Origin: a virus | IMG/VR virus record: IMGVR_UViG_3300005936_000001 | Span: 62,001 to 126,000 of that record | Length of the DNA: 64,000 bases | Direction: 5' to 3' (one strand) | In this document: positions 14,394-24,087 of the stretch, one piece after another | How positions within the stretch are numbered: position 1 is the stretch's first letter | Layout of the letters: each line of letters opens with the position of its first letter | The notes under the pieces: generated by a model | The model's input: only the letters and a program-made list of their open reading frames with translations | What the model was told of the DNA's origin: nothing | The model's database searches: none | Translations under genes and position numbers: made by a program

Positions 14394-16383
14394 TTACTGC
14401 CAATACTCCGATAGAGAGATTACTTTCGAAAAGGGTCTGGCAGTATTAACGGGCTGTAACGGGGCTGGTAAATCGAATCTGCTGAACGCAATATTCTATT
14501 CGCTTACCGGAGAAAGCCTCACAGAAAAGAAGACACGTTCAGGCATGCTTAAGTGGGGTACTGAAAAAGGATTTATCGAATTACTATTCGAAGTGGACAC
14601 AGTTGAATATACTGTTAAGCGTAACATGCATAATGCTTCTGCTTCTATGTCCTGGAAAATAGACGATACTAAATTATCTGCTAATAAAGCTACGGATATC
14701 AATAAAAAGATATCAGAGCTGTTACAGGCGGATGCAGGACTATTGACGTTATCCAGTTTCATGTCTCAGACAGGGACTACGAAACTTATTTTCGGTAACA
14801 ACATGGAACGTCTTAAGGAATACAGCAGACTGTTCGGGTATCTTCGTTTCGAGAAGATCAGAGAGTTACTGCAGTCTTTAAGCGGACAGGTAGATACGTA
14901 TCAGGATTTCTCAGAAGAAGTACAGTCTATCGGGGAAAACATAGCTTTGTTTAAACTGGAGGCGAATCTTCTCAGAGGTACCTTACTTGGACACAGAGAT
15001 CAACTCGCTCAGTTCAAAGAGAGATACGAGAATCTTACACAGGTATCTGTATCCTATACAAAGAAGGAATGGGAAGATGCTGTAGAAGGTATAGAAGCTG
15101 ATATCCAAGGACTGGCTTCTAAGCATCAGCAGAAGGCGCTCGATCTAAAGGGGTGTGGAGATACGGTAATCGTAACAGAAGCCGAGAGGGCTGTGTACAG
15201 CACGTATACGAAGGCTATGGATGCCGGTAGAAGACTTCTCGGTATACAGGAAGAATTAGTAAAGGTAGGTTTCATTGAAAAGCCGGATGCTTTTTCCGAA
15301 GAAGGGCTGGAGGAAGCTGTTAAGAACGCTATACATTACAAACAGAAATACGAAGCGTTTTCAAGAGGTGTCTGTTCTACATGCGATCAGGAAGCAAGTC
15401 TTCCAGATGGGGAACTGGCTGTATTATGTGGTGAGATGGAAACTTCTGAGAGGTTTGTCTCTCATTTGAAAAGAGCTAAACAGGAAGCTTCCGGTGAGAT
15501 GGAAACTTATCTAAAGAATAGACAGATGTATGACTCCTTAACGGAGCAGAGTACAAGAGAAGAAAAAATATTTGTTGAATTATCTACCATGGTAGAAAAT
15601 TTCAATGAGAAGGAATATCTGGAAAAAGTAGGAGAAGCGGAAGCATTCTCCAATACAGAAGAGCTTAGAAAACAATTGGTTGAAGAAATACACCAATTAA
15701 AAATGATGATAGAAATAGATCAACGTAATCTGAAAGAACTTATAGATAAAGGACACACTGAAATAAGTGCCTCCGATATAAAATTCATTAAAGATTATGA
15801 AGAACTTAGAGATTCTCTTATAATGTCAGCAGCAAGTGAGCTGGCAGGTAAAGAGAAAGAAATTGAGATGCTTAATAAGCAGCTAATAGAGAAGGAAGGT
15901 TATATACAATTGAGAGGGCTGTGCGAAGAATATCGTGGCTTTCTCAGAAATGTGCGTGAAGTATTGCACGTTGATAACTTTCCCAGAAAGATGATATCGG
16001 CATATAGAGGTATACTGACCGGATTGGTCGGTAAATATCTTAATGTCTTTAAACAACCTTTCTGTATTAGTATCAATGAAGATCTCGCTGTCGTCTGCTC
16101 GTTCCCGGATAATCCCGAAGTTAGTATTTCGGACTTATCAGGTGGACAGCGGATGTTATTAACTATCGCTTTTCGTTTAGCTATATCAGAAATGCTTGCT
16201 TCTAAGATAAACATGATAATATTTGACGAACCTACTAATCATATGGATTCTGACTCTAAGGACTATCTGGCTGAGACATTCAGTCTTGTCAAGGAGTACT
16301 TGAAGATAAAGGATATTCAGATGATAGTGGCAACGCACGAAGAGAAGATAACAAATATTGCAGACTATGTAATTGAAGTTTAA
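14365..16383 (+). CDS. sbcC: SbcC/Rad50-like ATPase subunit (T4 gp46 type)
   Basis: A 672-residue SMC-like ATPase. Walker A is GCNGAGKS near residue 30. Two coiled-coil arms flank a zinc-hook CSTC (Cys337/Cys340). The ABC signature LSGGQR lies near residue 592 and Walker B with IIFDEPTNHMD near 620, followed by an H-loop ATHEE. It should pair with the SbcD-like nuclease. Oddity: the TCTACCATGGTAGA palindrome lies inside the coding sequence at 15583. Confidence 0.9.
   Translation: MKLKKLRLFNYCQYSDREITFEKGLAVLTGCNGAGKSNLLNAIFYSLTGESLTEKKTRSGMLKWGTEKGFIELLFEVDTVEYTVKRNMHNASASMSWKIDDTKLSANKATDINKKISELLQADAGLLTLSSFMSQTGTTKLIFGNNMERLKEYSRLFGYLRFEKIRELLQSLSGQVDTYQDFSEEVQSIGENIALFKLEANLLRGTLLGHRDQLAQFKERYENLTQVSVSYTKKEWEDAVEGIEADIQGLASKHQQKALDLKGCGDTVIVTEAERAVYSTYTKAMDAGRRLLGIQEELVKVGFIEKPDAFSEEGLEEAVKNAIHYKQKYEAFSRGVCSTCDQEASLPDGELAVLCGEMETSERFVSHLKRAKQEASGEMETYLKNRQMYDSLTEQSTREEKIFVELSTMVENFNEKEYLEKVGEAEAFSNTEELRKQLVEEIHQLKMMIEIDQRNLKELIDKGHTEISASDIKFIKDYEELRDSLIMSAASELAGKEKEIEMLNKQLIEKEGYIQLRGLCEEYRGFLRNVREVLHVDNFPRKMISAYRGILTGLVGKYLNVFKQPFCISINEDLAVVCSFPDNPEVSISDLSGGQRMLLTIAFRLAISEMLASKINMIIFDEPTNHMDSDSKDYLAETFSLVKEYLKIKDIQMIVATHEEKITNIADYVIEV
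15583..15596. repeat. TCTACCATGGTAGA palindrome (copy 2)
   Basis: Exact 14-bp copy of the core palindrome, here inside the SbcC-like coding sequence in the coiled-coil region, where it encodes STMVE. Confidence 0.5.
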
Positions 16384-16400
16384 AACAAAGGAGTAGTAAA

Positions 16401-17816
16401 ATGGAACTGAGTCTATCTGGAAACCTTCTGATGATAAGACCCTGGATGCCTGAGCTGGAGGGGGAGCTCTTTTTCTGGCGCAGGGAGTTCAGCCCTTCCG
16501 GAGGCAAGCCTAAGATGCGTAAGGAAACAATGTATTACACGCACGAGGTGGATGGCGAACAGGTAGGATATATTCCTGAGGGTCTTCTGGACAGAGTCAG
16601 GAACTATCTGAATAAGCGTAATATTGTATATACATTTAAAGATTATAGAGTATGGAGTACACTCCCGGTCCCTGACTTCTCGAAGGTGGATGTTCTTGAA
16701 CTGAGGGATGGGCAGGATGTGGCGCTTGTCAGAATAGCTGAGAACTACAATGGAGTCATAGAGGCTCCGACATCGTTTGGTAAATCCTATCTGATACAAC
16801 AGATCTGTAAGATGTATCCCTATCTGAAGATAGTAATATGTACTCCACGTAAGTCGGTAGTTAAATCTCTGTATGAACGTTTGATATCTGATATTGTGCT
16901 TAAGGAAAACGTGGGTATAATATCTTCGTGGAAGAACACAGGTTCTGACTGGAGGATAGTTGTATCGACAGTAAAGTCTCTTCTGAAGACAGACTATGAG
17001 AAGACTGATCTATTGATGTTCGATGAATGCCACGGTGTCGGGGCTGTTACAACTTCAGGAGCGCTGGCTAAGTTTTCCAGAGCCAGGAAGTTTGGTTTCA
17101 GCGCCTCCCCTGAAGGCAGATGTGATGGAGCGGATATGGCACTTGAATCTATGTTCGGACCGGTACGCTTTGATTATACATATATGGAAGCTGTTGACGC
17201 AGGTTCTGTAGTACCTATAGAAGTACATATGTATACAATGCGTGGAGACACTCTGGACACGTCAGGCAGAATAGCTATAAAAAGGTGGGGGCTGTGGAAG
17301 AACGTCAATCGTAATAAAAAGATTGCCGAGATAGTTAATAAGTACGGTCCCGACGAGCAGGTGTTGATAATGGTAGAGACACTTGAGCATGCTATGAATC
17401 TGAAGAAGGAACTCCCTGACTACACAGTTGTATATTCCAATTGCTCTGAGAAGAGATATGCGGGATTCGTCAAAAGAGGGCTGACTTCCGATAAACGTAT
17501 GTCAGACAGAGAGATGATGGAGTGTCAGAATAAGTTTGAGACGGCGGAATTGACTAAAGTGATTTCAACAAGTGTGTTCCGTGAGGGGGTAAATTTTGTT
17601 CATTTAAGAGCACTTGTGAGGGGAGATGGGCTGTCTGGAGCTATTCCTAACATTCAGATACCGGGACGTTTAAGCAGACTGGACAAAAACAAGGAAAAAG
17701 GAATTCTTATTGACTTTAAGGATACTTTTAACGAAACATTGGAAAGAAGTAGTGAAAGCCGTATAAAGCATTATCAAAAGGCAGGGTGGAAAGTGATATA
17801 TGATGATAAATTGTAA
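16401..17816 (+). CDS. uvsW: UvsW-like superfamily 2 helicase
   Basis: A 471-residue SF2 helicase. Motif I is APTSFGKSY near residue 127, motif II DECH near 210, motif III FSAS near 233 and motif VI QIPGRLSR near 428. The N-terminal 80 residues resemble the DNA-binding region of T4 UvsW, which unwinds branched DNA and R-loops and helps switch from origin to recombination-dependent replication. It lies directly after SbcCD. A DEAD-type helicase of another phage family is the alternative. Confidence 0.8.
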   Translation: MELSLSGNLLMIRPWMPELEGELFFWRREFSPSGGKPKMRKETMYYTHEVDGEQVGYIPEGLLDRVRNYLNKRNIVYTFKDYRVWSTLPVPDFSKVDVLELRDGQDVALVRIAENYNGVIEAPTSFGKSYLIQQICKMYPYLKIVICTPRKSVVKSLYERLISDIVLKENVGIISSWKNTGSDWRIVVSTVKSLLKTDYEKTDLLMFDECHGVGAVTTSGALAKFSRARKFGFSASPEGRCDGADMALESMFGPVRFDYTYMEAVDAGSVVPIEVHMYTMRGDTLDTSGRIAIKRWGLWKNVNRNKKIAEIVNKYGPDEQVLIMVETLEHAMNLKKELPDYTVVYSNCSEKRYAGFVKRGLTSDKRMSDREMMECQNKFETAELTKVISTSVFREGVNFVHLRALVRGDGLSGAIPNIQIPGRLSRLDKNKEKGILIDFKDTFNETLERSSESRIKHYQKAGWKVIYDDKL

Positions 17817-17845
17817 TTGACAACCTTCTTTATACAGTGTATTGT
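17817..17845 (+). promoter_or_regulatory. Sigma70-like promoter before the HNH gene
   Basis: TTGACA, a 17-nt spacer and TATTGT in the gap after the helicase gene. This differs from the phage bipartite promoter and may serve the HNH gene on its own, as expected for a mobile insertion. Confidence 0.45.
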
Positions 17846-17882
17846 ATCTTATAATTAATTTATTAATAAAAAGGATACAGAC

Positions 17883-18755
17883 ATGGATACAACAAATATT
17901 GATGCAGGTGTTGTAGAAGTTAGTAAAAAGAAGGAATATACTTATAAATTTGATAATACTAAGTTTGAATTGCTGGAAGAATTACCTATTAAAATGTATA
18001 ACTATACTGATAAATATGGTAAATTTAGTCCCGCTAAACAACATATGGTAAAACTTAAATGTAAGAAATGTGGGCATGAAAAAATAGTTTGTGATAAAAG
18101 TAAACTTAGTTGTAAAGAAGGTATTTGTAATATCAGGTTTGTTGATAGAACAGGTATAAAATATGGTAATTTAACTGCTCTAAAACCTGTTAAAACAGAT
18201 AATGCTATACACCCTTGGCAATGGTTGTGTAGATGCTCTTGTGGGGAAAAAGAATTAGTTGCCGCAGCTATTTTAGTGAGTGGTAAAGAGAGTTGTCGCA
18301 AATGTGGAAAAGAACATCGTATAGAACATAATTTATTAAAGGGAGATGCAGCTAAGTGGCATAGAATAATACGAACCTATAAAAAGAATGCATTAAAAAG
18401 AGGTAGATGTTTCGAATTATTAGAAGAAGAATGTATGTCTCTTTTTAAAGGCGATTGTTTTTATTGTAGTGAACCTCCCGCAGTAGATTCCGCTGGGCTA
18501 ATTAGAAGTGGAATAGATTGTAAAAATGCTCTAAAAGGATATACCACAGATAATACAGTTAGTTGTTGTCCCGTGTGTAATATTATGAAAGCGGCTCATT
18601 CAATACCTTCTTTTCTAAGCCATATTCTTAAAATAGTAAACAGTAGCAAGGATATGATAGAATTATTGGACGAAGATATTAAAAAAGAGGGGTCTCTGCA
18701 GTATAGTTTTCATAGGGACCGCTATGTGATGTTTGGTGAAAAAAGGAATAAATAA
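17883..18755 (+). CDS. HNH-type homing endonuclease (free-standing)
   Basis: A 290-residue protein with zinc pairs CKKCG near residue 60, CRCSCG and CRKCG near 118-140, and an HNH-like core: CFYCS near 197, a GIDCKN strand, then CCPVCNIMKAAHS near 222. The first catalytic position is less clear than in classical HNH enzymes. AT-rich codon use and a private promoter set it apart from the replication genes around it, which suggests later acquisition. Its stop overlaps the start of the next gene. Confidence 0.7.
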   Translation: MDTTNIDAGVVEVSKKKEYTYKFDNTKFELLEELPIKMYNYTDKYGKFSPAKQHMVKLKCKKCGHEKIVCDKSKLSCKEGICNIRFVDRTGIKYGNLTALKPVKTDNAIHPWQWLCRCSCGEKELVAAAILVSGKESCRKCGKEHRIEHNLLKGDAAKWHRIIRTYKKNALKRGRCFELLEEECMSLFKGDCFYCSEPPAVDSAGLIRSGIDCKNALKGYTTDNTVSCCPVCNIMKAAHSIPSFLSHILKIVNSSKDMIELLDEDIKKEGSLQYSFHRDRYVMFGEKRNK

Positions 18756-19258
18756 TGACATACAATGATATAAACAGAGAGGTACATGAATTCAATGTTC
18801 CGTACCGTCTTAAGGACAGTGAGAAGGTGAAAGAGCTTATTGTCAAACTGGAATCTACAGGTATATCCCCCTACGAGTATTGTCATTATGTATACAGGTA
18901 CTGGGGGCCTGATAAACTTGTGGAAGGTATAGTATGTTCTGATAAGGCATGGGAGGAATTCCAGGCATTCAGAAATATTCGTATCGGTGAAAATAGAATA
19001 AAGACAGAGCTGGAGAAGAAACGTCTCAGATATTTATTACAGTCAGGACAGTCTGTAAAAGAGATAATCAGCTCAAATCTGGAGACATTTTTCACCCTGT
19101 TCAAATACATCCTAGCCTCTATAGAAGGGCTGGAGGATAAAGAAAAATATAATGAGGGAGCTATCTATGAGCTGAGAAGTATGCCTGAGTTGAGGCAATA
19201 CTTTGATGAGTTTGGCGAGAGATATTTTCCGGAATACAAAGAGGTAGCGCATGAGTGA
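18755..19258 (+). CDS. Hypothetical protein upstream of the replicative helicase
   Basis: A 167-residue, mainly helical, charged protein. It overlaps the DnaB-like helicase gene by 8 nt, a position where phages often encode a helicase loader, but I see no AAA+ or T4 gp59 motif. Treat the loader idea as positional inference only. Confidence 0.6.
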   Translation: MTYNDINREVHEFNVPYRLKDSEKVKELIVKLESTGISPYEYCHYVYRYWGPDKLVEGIVCSDKAWEEFQAFRNIRIGENRIKTELEKKRLRYLLQSGQSVKEIISSNLETFFTLFKYILASIEGLEDKEKYNEGAIYELRSMPELRQYFDEFGERYFPEYKEVAHE

Positions 19259-20744
19259 TATTTTAAGTAAGTGCGATTATGATATACTTCTTCTACATAT
19301 TCTGAAAGACCCTAAGACATTTTTAAATTTTGTTGAGAAAACAGATGAGCCGGTTTTTGATCCGGTTAAGTATACAGCCCATGACTTTATAGCTAAGGTC
19401 ATCCGGGATATTTACTACCAGCACAATGAGTTTATGGCGGTAGGAAGTCTTAAATATAAAGTATATGAACGTCTGGAAGAATCAGGGTTTGACGACACTA
19501 TAAAAAATCTGGTAAAACAGACTTTTGAATACGCTTCCAAAATTGACACCGAAGAACTAAGTCCCTCTATAGCTAATAATATACTTGAAAAAGTTATTAA
19601 TAACCAGATAGCCAGGGATACTACGAAGAAGCTGGAAATGGTTCTTGAAAGAGGTACAACTACTGGAAGTATATTGAAGGAAATGTCTTCGGAGATCGAC
19701 AGTCGCAGGTTGGGGATGTCCGATCAGATGAGTATTATGAATCCTCTGGAAAACATGGGGGAGTACATGACGCACAGTGAAGTATTTCCTACTGGTGTTG
19801 AATTTGTAGATACAATGCTTCGAGGAGGCCCCTGGAGACACGATCTGCTGGGGTTGTTGGCACCCTCCGGCGGAGGTAAAACTACCTTTGCTATACAAGT
19901 TCTTATCTCATGGATACGACAGCATCCGGACAGACACTCTGTATTACTATCGTACGAACAGCCCCTGGAGGGTGATATATCTTCCAGACTGTGTTCGGCT
20001 GTAACAGGTCTTTCCACTGAATTATTCAGAGGGAAGACAATGGAGGAGCTGAAAGACGGTGTCCGTGAAAAGTATACGAAGTCTATTGAAGGAATAAAAG
20101 GTAGATTTCATATGGCGGATATGAGTAAGGGGATAGCGGGAACAAAGGGTCTGGAAGATATACAGTATATTCTAGACCAGTTTAATCTTCCCGAAGAAGG
20201 CCCCCCTACGTTGGTAGTAATAGATTGGCTGCTTCCTCTGGTACAGAGAGCTATGGTGGGAGAAGGAGTGACAAGTTTAACAAACGAGTCTTTCCGTCTC
20301 TATTCGACACAGTTTATGGATGCTCTGAAAGTTATGAAGAACAACCGTAATATAATAATAATAGTCAATCACCAGTTGACAGCTGACAAGGCAGGAGCTT
20401 CCTCTAACAGGAAACCTAACTGGACAGATGCGGCTGAATGGAAAGGATTCGCGTGGTATATGGATGTTTGTTTTGCGATAGGAGTATTGTCTGAGGAACA
20501 GATAGCATGGTTCTGTGCTTCTAAAGTAAGAGCTACAGCGTCTTCTGATATACTCGTAAAACTTAGAGGGGATTATATAAAGTTTGTGAAAGCGGATAAT
20601 GATTTTATGCTTACAAACGGAAAGATAGTTCCTAAAGTTAAAACAATGGACAACCGTGATAATTCCGGTAACCGCAGTAAAGCGGATGTCGGACATCTTA
20701 AAGGGCTGGACAGTGAGTCGGCGACGGCTCAGTTCGGTGAATAG
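19251..20744 (+). CDS. DnaB-like replicative DNA helicase
   Basis: A 497-residue protein with an N-terminal helical domain and a RecA-like ATPase: Walker A APSGGGKTT near residue 205, a YEQP motif near 231, Walker B LVVIDWL near 323 and a NHQL sensor near 375, the usual order in DnaB/T4 gp41 helicases. It unwinds DNA at the fork and partners with the primase encoded next. The C-terminal tail is charged and probably disordered. Confidence 0.8.
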   Translation: MSDILSKCDYDILLLHILKDPKTFLNFVEKTDEPVFDPVKYTAHDFIAKVIRDIYYQHNEFMAVGSLKYKVYERLEESGFDDTIKNLVKQTFEYASKIDTEELSPSIANNILEKVINNQIARDTTKKLEMVLERGTTTGSILKEMSSEIDSRRLGMSDQMSIMNPLENMGEYMTHSEVFPTGVEFVDTMLRGGPWRHDLLGLLAPSGGGKTTFAIQVLISWIRQHPDRHSVLLSYEQPLEGDISSRLCSAVTGLSTELFRGKTMEELKDGVREKYTKSIEGIKGRFHMADMSKGIAGTKGLEDIQYILDQFNLPEEGPPTLVVIDWLLPLVQRAMVGEGVTSLTNESFRLYSTQFMDALKVMKNNRNIIIIVNHQLTADKAGASSNRKPNWTDAAEWKGFAWYMDVCFAIGVLSEEQIAWFCASKVRATASSDILVKLRGDYIKFVKADNDFMLTNGKIVPKVKTMDNRDNSGNRSKADVGHLKGLDSESATAQFGE

Positions 20745-20752
20745 GAGTATTT

Positions 20753-21781
20753 ATGAATAAAGAAAATATAATGAACGTACCCCTGTTCAATGCGCTCTGC
20801 ACAATATTCGATGATGATGTGAGTGTGGTGAACATGGGAGGTGAAGGGGCCCTTGAGACGGTTAAGGATGGTAAGTCTCTAAGGGCTGTACGGTGTCAGG
20901 ACGGGGAAGAGTATAAGGTAAACTGCCCGTCCTGCGGTGATAGGAAACACAGACTGTTTATCAGCCACTGGGCATTTAAAAAGGTTCAGAGGGGTGATTT
21001 CAAAGTAAAGACCAACAGTCTGTTCTACTGTCATAATGAAAGATGTTCTAACTATGAACTTAAACAACAGATAGGAAAGGAAATAAATTTTGATGATTAT
21101 AAAGCAGAGATACTACCGGCAAATTATAAGAAGAAGAAAGTAGCCGCGTTTAAATTTCCGGATAATTGTATTCCGGTAAACTCTCCGGAAGCTCCGGGGC
21201 AGGTCAAAGAATACCTTACAGGTAGAAAGTTTGATCTGGATATTCTGTATAACAGCTGGGACGTACATTGCTGTGAGGTTCTGGAAGAGTATCCGTACAA
21301 CGGGCCTAAGATTATCTACCCTGTATATTATAACGGGGAAATGGCCTTTTGGCAGGCTCGTCTGTGTTGGGAGCCAACAAAGGATCAGCAGAGGCAGGGA
21401 GTTCGCAAGTATTACTTTCCCGAAGGGTCTCTTAAAAGTCAGGTTATATACAACAGAGACATGAATCGCAGGGAACTGTGGACAATCATAGTTGAAGGTA
21501 TAACCGATGTACACAGGATAGGAGCGAAGGCTATTAGCTGCCTGGGTAAATCTCCTTCCACCCGGCAGGCTCAGATTATTAAGCATTCTCTGGGAGGTAA
21601 TGCCGGAGTACTTTTGCTGGATGCAGATGCGGCGGAAGAGGCGTTGGAATTCTACGAGAAGTACAGGGAAGGGCTATTCGATAAAGGTTTCTATTTAGTA
21701 CAATTATCTAAAGGAGACCCCGCAGATTACACAGTTGATGAACTGTGGGAACTTATAATTGAGAAAGTTAAAGGTGGTTGA
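20753..21781 (+). CDS. DNA primase (DnaG-like, zinc finger plus Toprim)
   Basis: A 342-residue protein. The N-terminal zinc-binding region has CPSCGDRKH near residue 61 and CHNERC near 93. The Toprim core has VEGITD near 249 and LLLDADAAEEA near 288, matching the catalytic Glu and Asp-x-Asp positions. Shorter than bacterial DnaG, as is normal for phage primases. It sits 8 nt after the helicase gene. Confidence 0.8.
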   Translation: MNKENIMNVPLFNALCTIFDDDVSVVNMGGEGALETVKDGKSLRAVRCQDGEEYKVNCPSCGDRKHRLFISHWAFKKVQRGDFKVKTNSLFYCHNERCSNYELKQQIGKEINFDDYKAEILPANYKKKKVAAFKFPDNCIPVNSPEAPGQVKEYLTGRKFDLDILYNSWDVHCCEVLEEYPYNGPKIIYPVYYNGEMAFWQARLCWEPTKDQQRQGVRKYYFPEGSLKSQVIYNRDMNRRELWTIIVEGITDVHRIGAKAISCLGKSPSTRQAQIIKHSLGGNAGVLLLDADAAEEALEFYEKYREGLFDKGFYLVQLSKGDPADYTVDELWELIIEKVKGG

Positions 21782-21782
21782 A

Positions 21783-22001
21783 ATGACTGAATGTATATAT
21801 CAAGGAGGAGATTGTCATAATTTCGAACCTAGATATCATAGTATATGGCCTGATAATCTAGATTCAAAAGATATCAAGAACATAGTATGGGAGACTCCTA
21901 ATGAAATAGAACGCTCTCAAGATAAAATATATGTGCATGATGTATGTACACGATGTGGTGAAATAACAAAAGGAATAAACAATGGACAAGACAGTAAGTA
22001 G
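21783..22001 (+). CDS. Small zinc-ribbon-like protein
   Basis: A 72-residue protein with YQGGDCHNF near the N-terminus and CTRCGEI near the C-terminus, consistent with one zinc site. It starts two bases after the primase stop. Function unknown. Confidence 0.6.
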   Translation: MTECIYQGGDCHNFEPRYHSIWPDNLDSKDIKNIVWETPNEIERSQDKIYVHDVCTRCGEITKGINNGQDSK

Positions 22002-22134
22002 TATACAACAGTTGATAGACAGTGCAGCTGATCTATGTAAGAAGGGGTTTAACCTTCTGATGGATTACACGACTGGAAAAATTAAAGAAAAGATGGATTC
22101 AGATAAAAAGGAGGGGCGGGCTGAAGATGAATAG
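21982..22134 (+). CDS. Small hypothetical protein
   Basis: A 50-residue, helical, Lys-rich protein starting MDKTVSSIQQLID with an AGGAATAAAC site, overlapping both neighbours. No family recognised. Confidence 0.5.
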   Translation: MDKTVSSIQQLIDSAADLCKKGFNLLMDYTTGKIKEKMDSDKKEGRAEDE

Positions 22135-22303
22135 AGAAGAGTGTTCTGAATGTATATTCTGGTTTGAAAAAGAATATGCTAATATACAACTGAGATGGGG
22201 AAAGTGTAAAAGATACCCCCCTCCCATAGCGCAGAGTAATTTAATAGGTCTATGGCTTGAAACAGAGAGTACCGAATGGTGTGGAGAATTTAAAAAGGAG
22301 TAG
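22127..22303 (+). CDS. Small Cys/Trp-rich protein
   Basis: A 58-residue protein with CSEC, a later Cys-Lys and a C-terminal WCGEF, enough ligands for a zinc site. It overlaps the preceding gene by 8 nt and ends 3 nt before the DNA polymerase start. Function unknown. Confidence 0.55.
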   Translation: MNREECSECIFWFEKEYANIQLRWGKCKRYPPPIAQSNLIGLWLETESTEWCGEFKKE

Positions 22304-22306
22304 ATA

Positions 22307-24076
22307 ATGGCTAAATATGTATTGTGGTGCCCCGGAGAAAGTGTACATTGTGCTCCGGACATAGCCATAGATACCGAGACAGAACTTATCGTCGATCATA
22401 CAATCCCCAATGTAGTTCTGATGCAGGTATACGATGGGAATATAGTGCATCTGGTAGAGTGGCCTGATATCCCAGGATATCTGAATGAACTGAATACGTG
22501 GAATCCTAAAGGAAGATTCATATTTCATAACGCGGCATTTGATATGGCTGTGTTAGGATATCCCGAGTTTCTGATAAAAGCTGTGGATGAAGGAAGAATA
22601 GTCGACACGATGCTTAGATTTGTTCTGATGCAGATTGAACGACAAGGCTATCTGACAAAGCGATCTCTGAAATATGTATGTAAGCATGTTCTGAATAGAG
22701 AGATAGATAAGAATGAGGACATACGTCTTACATTCAGCAGGAGTGAAGACCCCAGCACAGCCCATCTTGAATACGCGGCTGATGATCCGGTACATACATA
22801 TGATATAGCTATGAAGCTTGAATATCAGGCTACAGAGGATGTACAGGTTAAAGGTGCTATCGCTCTTGACTATATAAGCCGATTGGGGCTGAGAGTTGAT
22901 GAGTCTGAACGAAGTCGTTTGGAAACAAAGTTTCAGACTGCACTATATGACTGTCTTCTTATAATGGAGGATAATGGCTTCATTCCGGGACAGAAGGGCA
23001 ATCAATTGGTTATGCAGCAGTATATGGAGGATTTGGAATTTAAGTATAATATTAAATTGCCCCGTACTGTTAAGACTAATAAAATAAAGACTGGTCAGGA
23101 AGTACTGGACGGGCTGGATATTACGGATCCCTTTCTGGATGCCTATTCAAAGCAGGCACATCTCAATAAGATGATTAAGACTTATCTTGGCGAAGATGTT
23201 ATTGGAAAGGACGGTAGGGTACATACACGGTTTAATAGCTGTGTTGTAACTGGTCGCACATCCAGCTCAAAGCCTAACTGCCAAAACCTTCCAAAGGCTG
23301 AAGGACTTAGAGGAATCTTTATTCCGACAGAGGGGCATTGGTTTAATGCTAGTGATTACTCTCAGGTAGAATTATGTGCTTTAGCACAGGATACTTTGAT
23401 TAAGCAGGGAAAGAGTGTATTGGCAGATAAAATAAATGAAGGTATAGATTGTCATAAATATCTAGGTTCATTTATATTCTCTAAAGATGAGGATAAAATA
23501 ACAAAATCAGAACGTCAGAAATCTAAGATTCCGAATTTTGGATTTCCAGGAGGCCTATCTGCTAAAACATTTGTTCAGTATGCTAAAGGATTTGGATTAA
23601 CTGTCTCGTATATGGAGGCGGAGCATATGAGGAATATGTGGTTGAAAGCGTTTCCGGAAATGAAAGAACATCTTTGTCCTGAACAACAGCTCGAGTATCC
23701 CGGTAAATATATTAGTAAAACACTAACCGGTAGAATTCGTGGAATGTGTTCATACACAGAGAGTTGTAATAATTCTTTCCAGAGTTTAGCCAGTGACGGA
23801 GCTAAAGAAGCACTGTGGTTAATGTTTAAAGAACGTATACGAACAGTTGCATTTATCCATGATGAGACAATCAACGAAATAAAAATAACCAACCCACAAC
23901 AAATGTCTGAAGAGGTAGGGCATGTAGAAGAGTTAATGATTAAAGGAATGACTAAGGTAATTCCGGACGTCGCGATAAGAACAGAATCGGTTTTGATGGA
24001 CCGTTGGTACAAAGAGGCGGAACCGATACATAATGAACAGGGATTTCTACTTAAGTGGGATCCCCCACAACAATAA
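22307..24076 (+). CDS. polA: Family A DNA polymerase with 3'-5' exonuclease
   Basis: A 589-residue PolA-type enzyme without a 5' nuclease domain. The exonuclease has IDTETE near residue 22, FHNAAFD near 72 and YAADDPVHTYD near 151. Polymerase motif A is DYSQVELCAL near 344, motif B carries R-x3-K with NFGFPGGLSAKTF near 400, and motif C is FIHDETINEI near 518. The fingers motif (FGFPGG) and the VELCALA ending of motif A depart from E. coli Pol I. It is the likely replicative polymerase. An aminoadenine-phage DpoZ is a family A enzyme too, which matters given the PurA/PurZ-type gene further on. Confidence 0.85.
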   Translation: MAKYVLWCPGESVHCAPDIAIDTETELIVDHTIPNVVLMQVYDGNIVHLVEWPDIPGYLNELNTWNPKGRFIFHNAAFDMAVLGYPEFLIKAVDEGRIVDTMLRFVLMQIERQGYLTKRSLKYVCKHVLNREIDKNEDIRLTFSRSEDPSTAHLEYAADDPVHTYDIAMKLEYQATEDVQVKGAIALDYISRLGLRVDESERSRLETKFQTALYDCLLIMEDNGFIPGQKGNQLVMQQYMEDLEFKYNIKLPRTVKTNKIKTGQEVLDGLDITDPFLDAYSKQAHLNKMIKTYLGEDVIGKDGRVHTRFNSCVVTGRTSSSKPNCQNLPKAEGLRGIFIPTEGHWFNASDYSQVELCALAQDTLIKQGKSVLADKINEGIDCHKYLGSFIFSKDEDKITKSERQKSKIPNFGFPGGLSAKTFVQYAKGFGLTVSYMEAEHMRNMWLKAFPEMKEHLCPEQQLEYPGKYISKTLTGRIRGMCSYTESCNNSFQSLASDGAKEALWLMFKERIRTVAFIHDETINEIKITNPQQMSEEVGHVEELMIKGMTKVIPDVAIRTESVLMDRWYKEAEPIHNEQGFLLKWDPPQQ

Positions 24077-24087
24077 GGAAACAAATA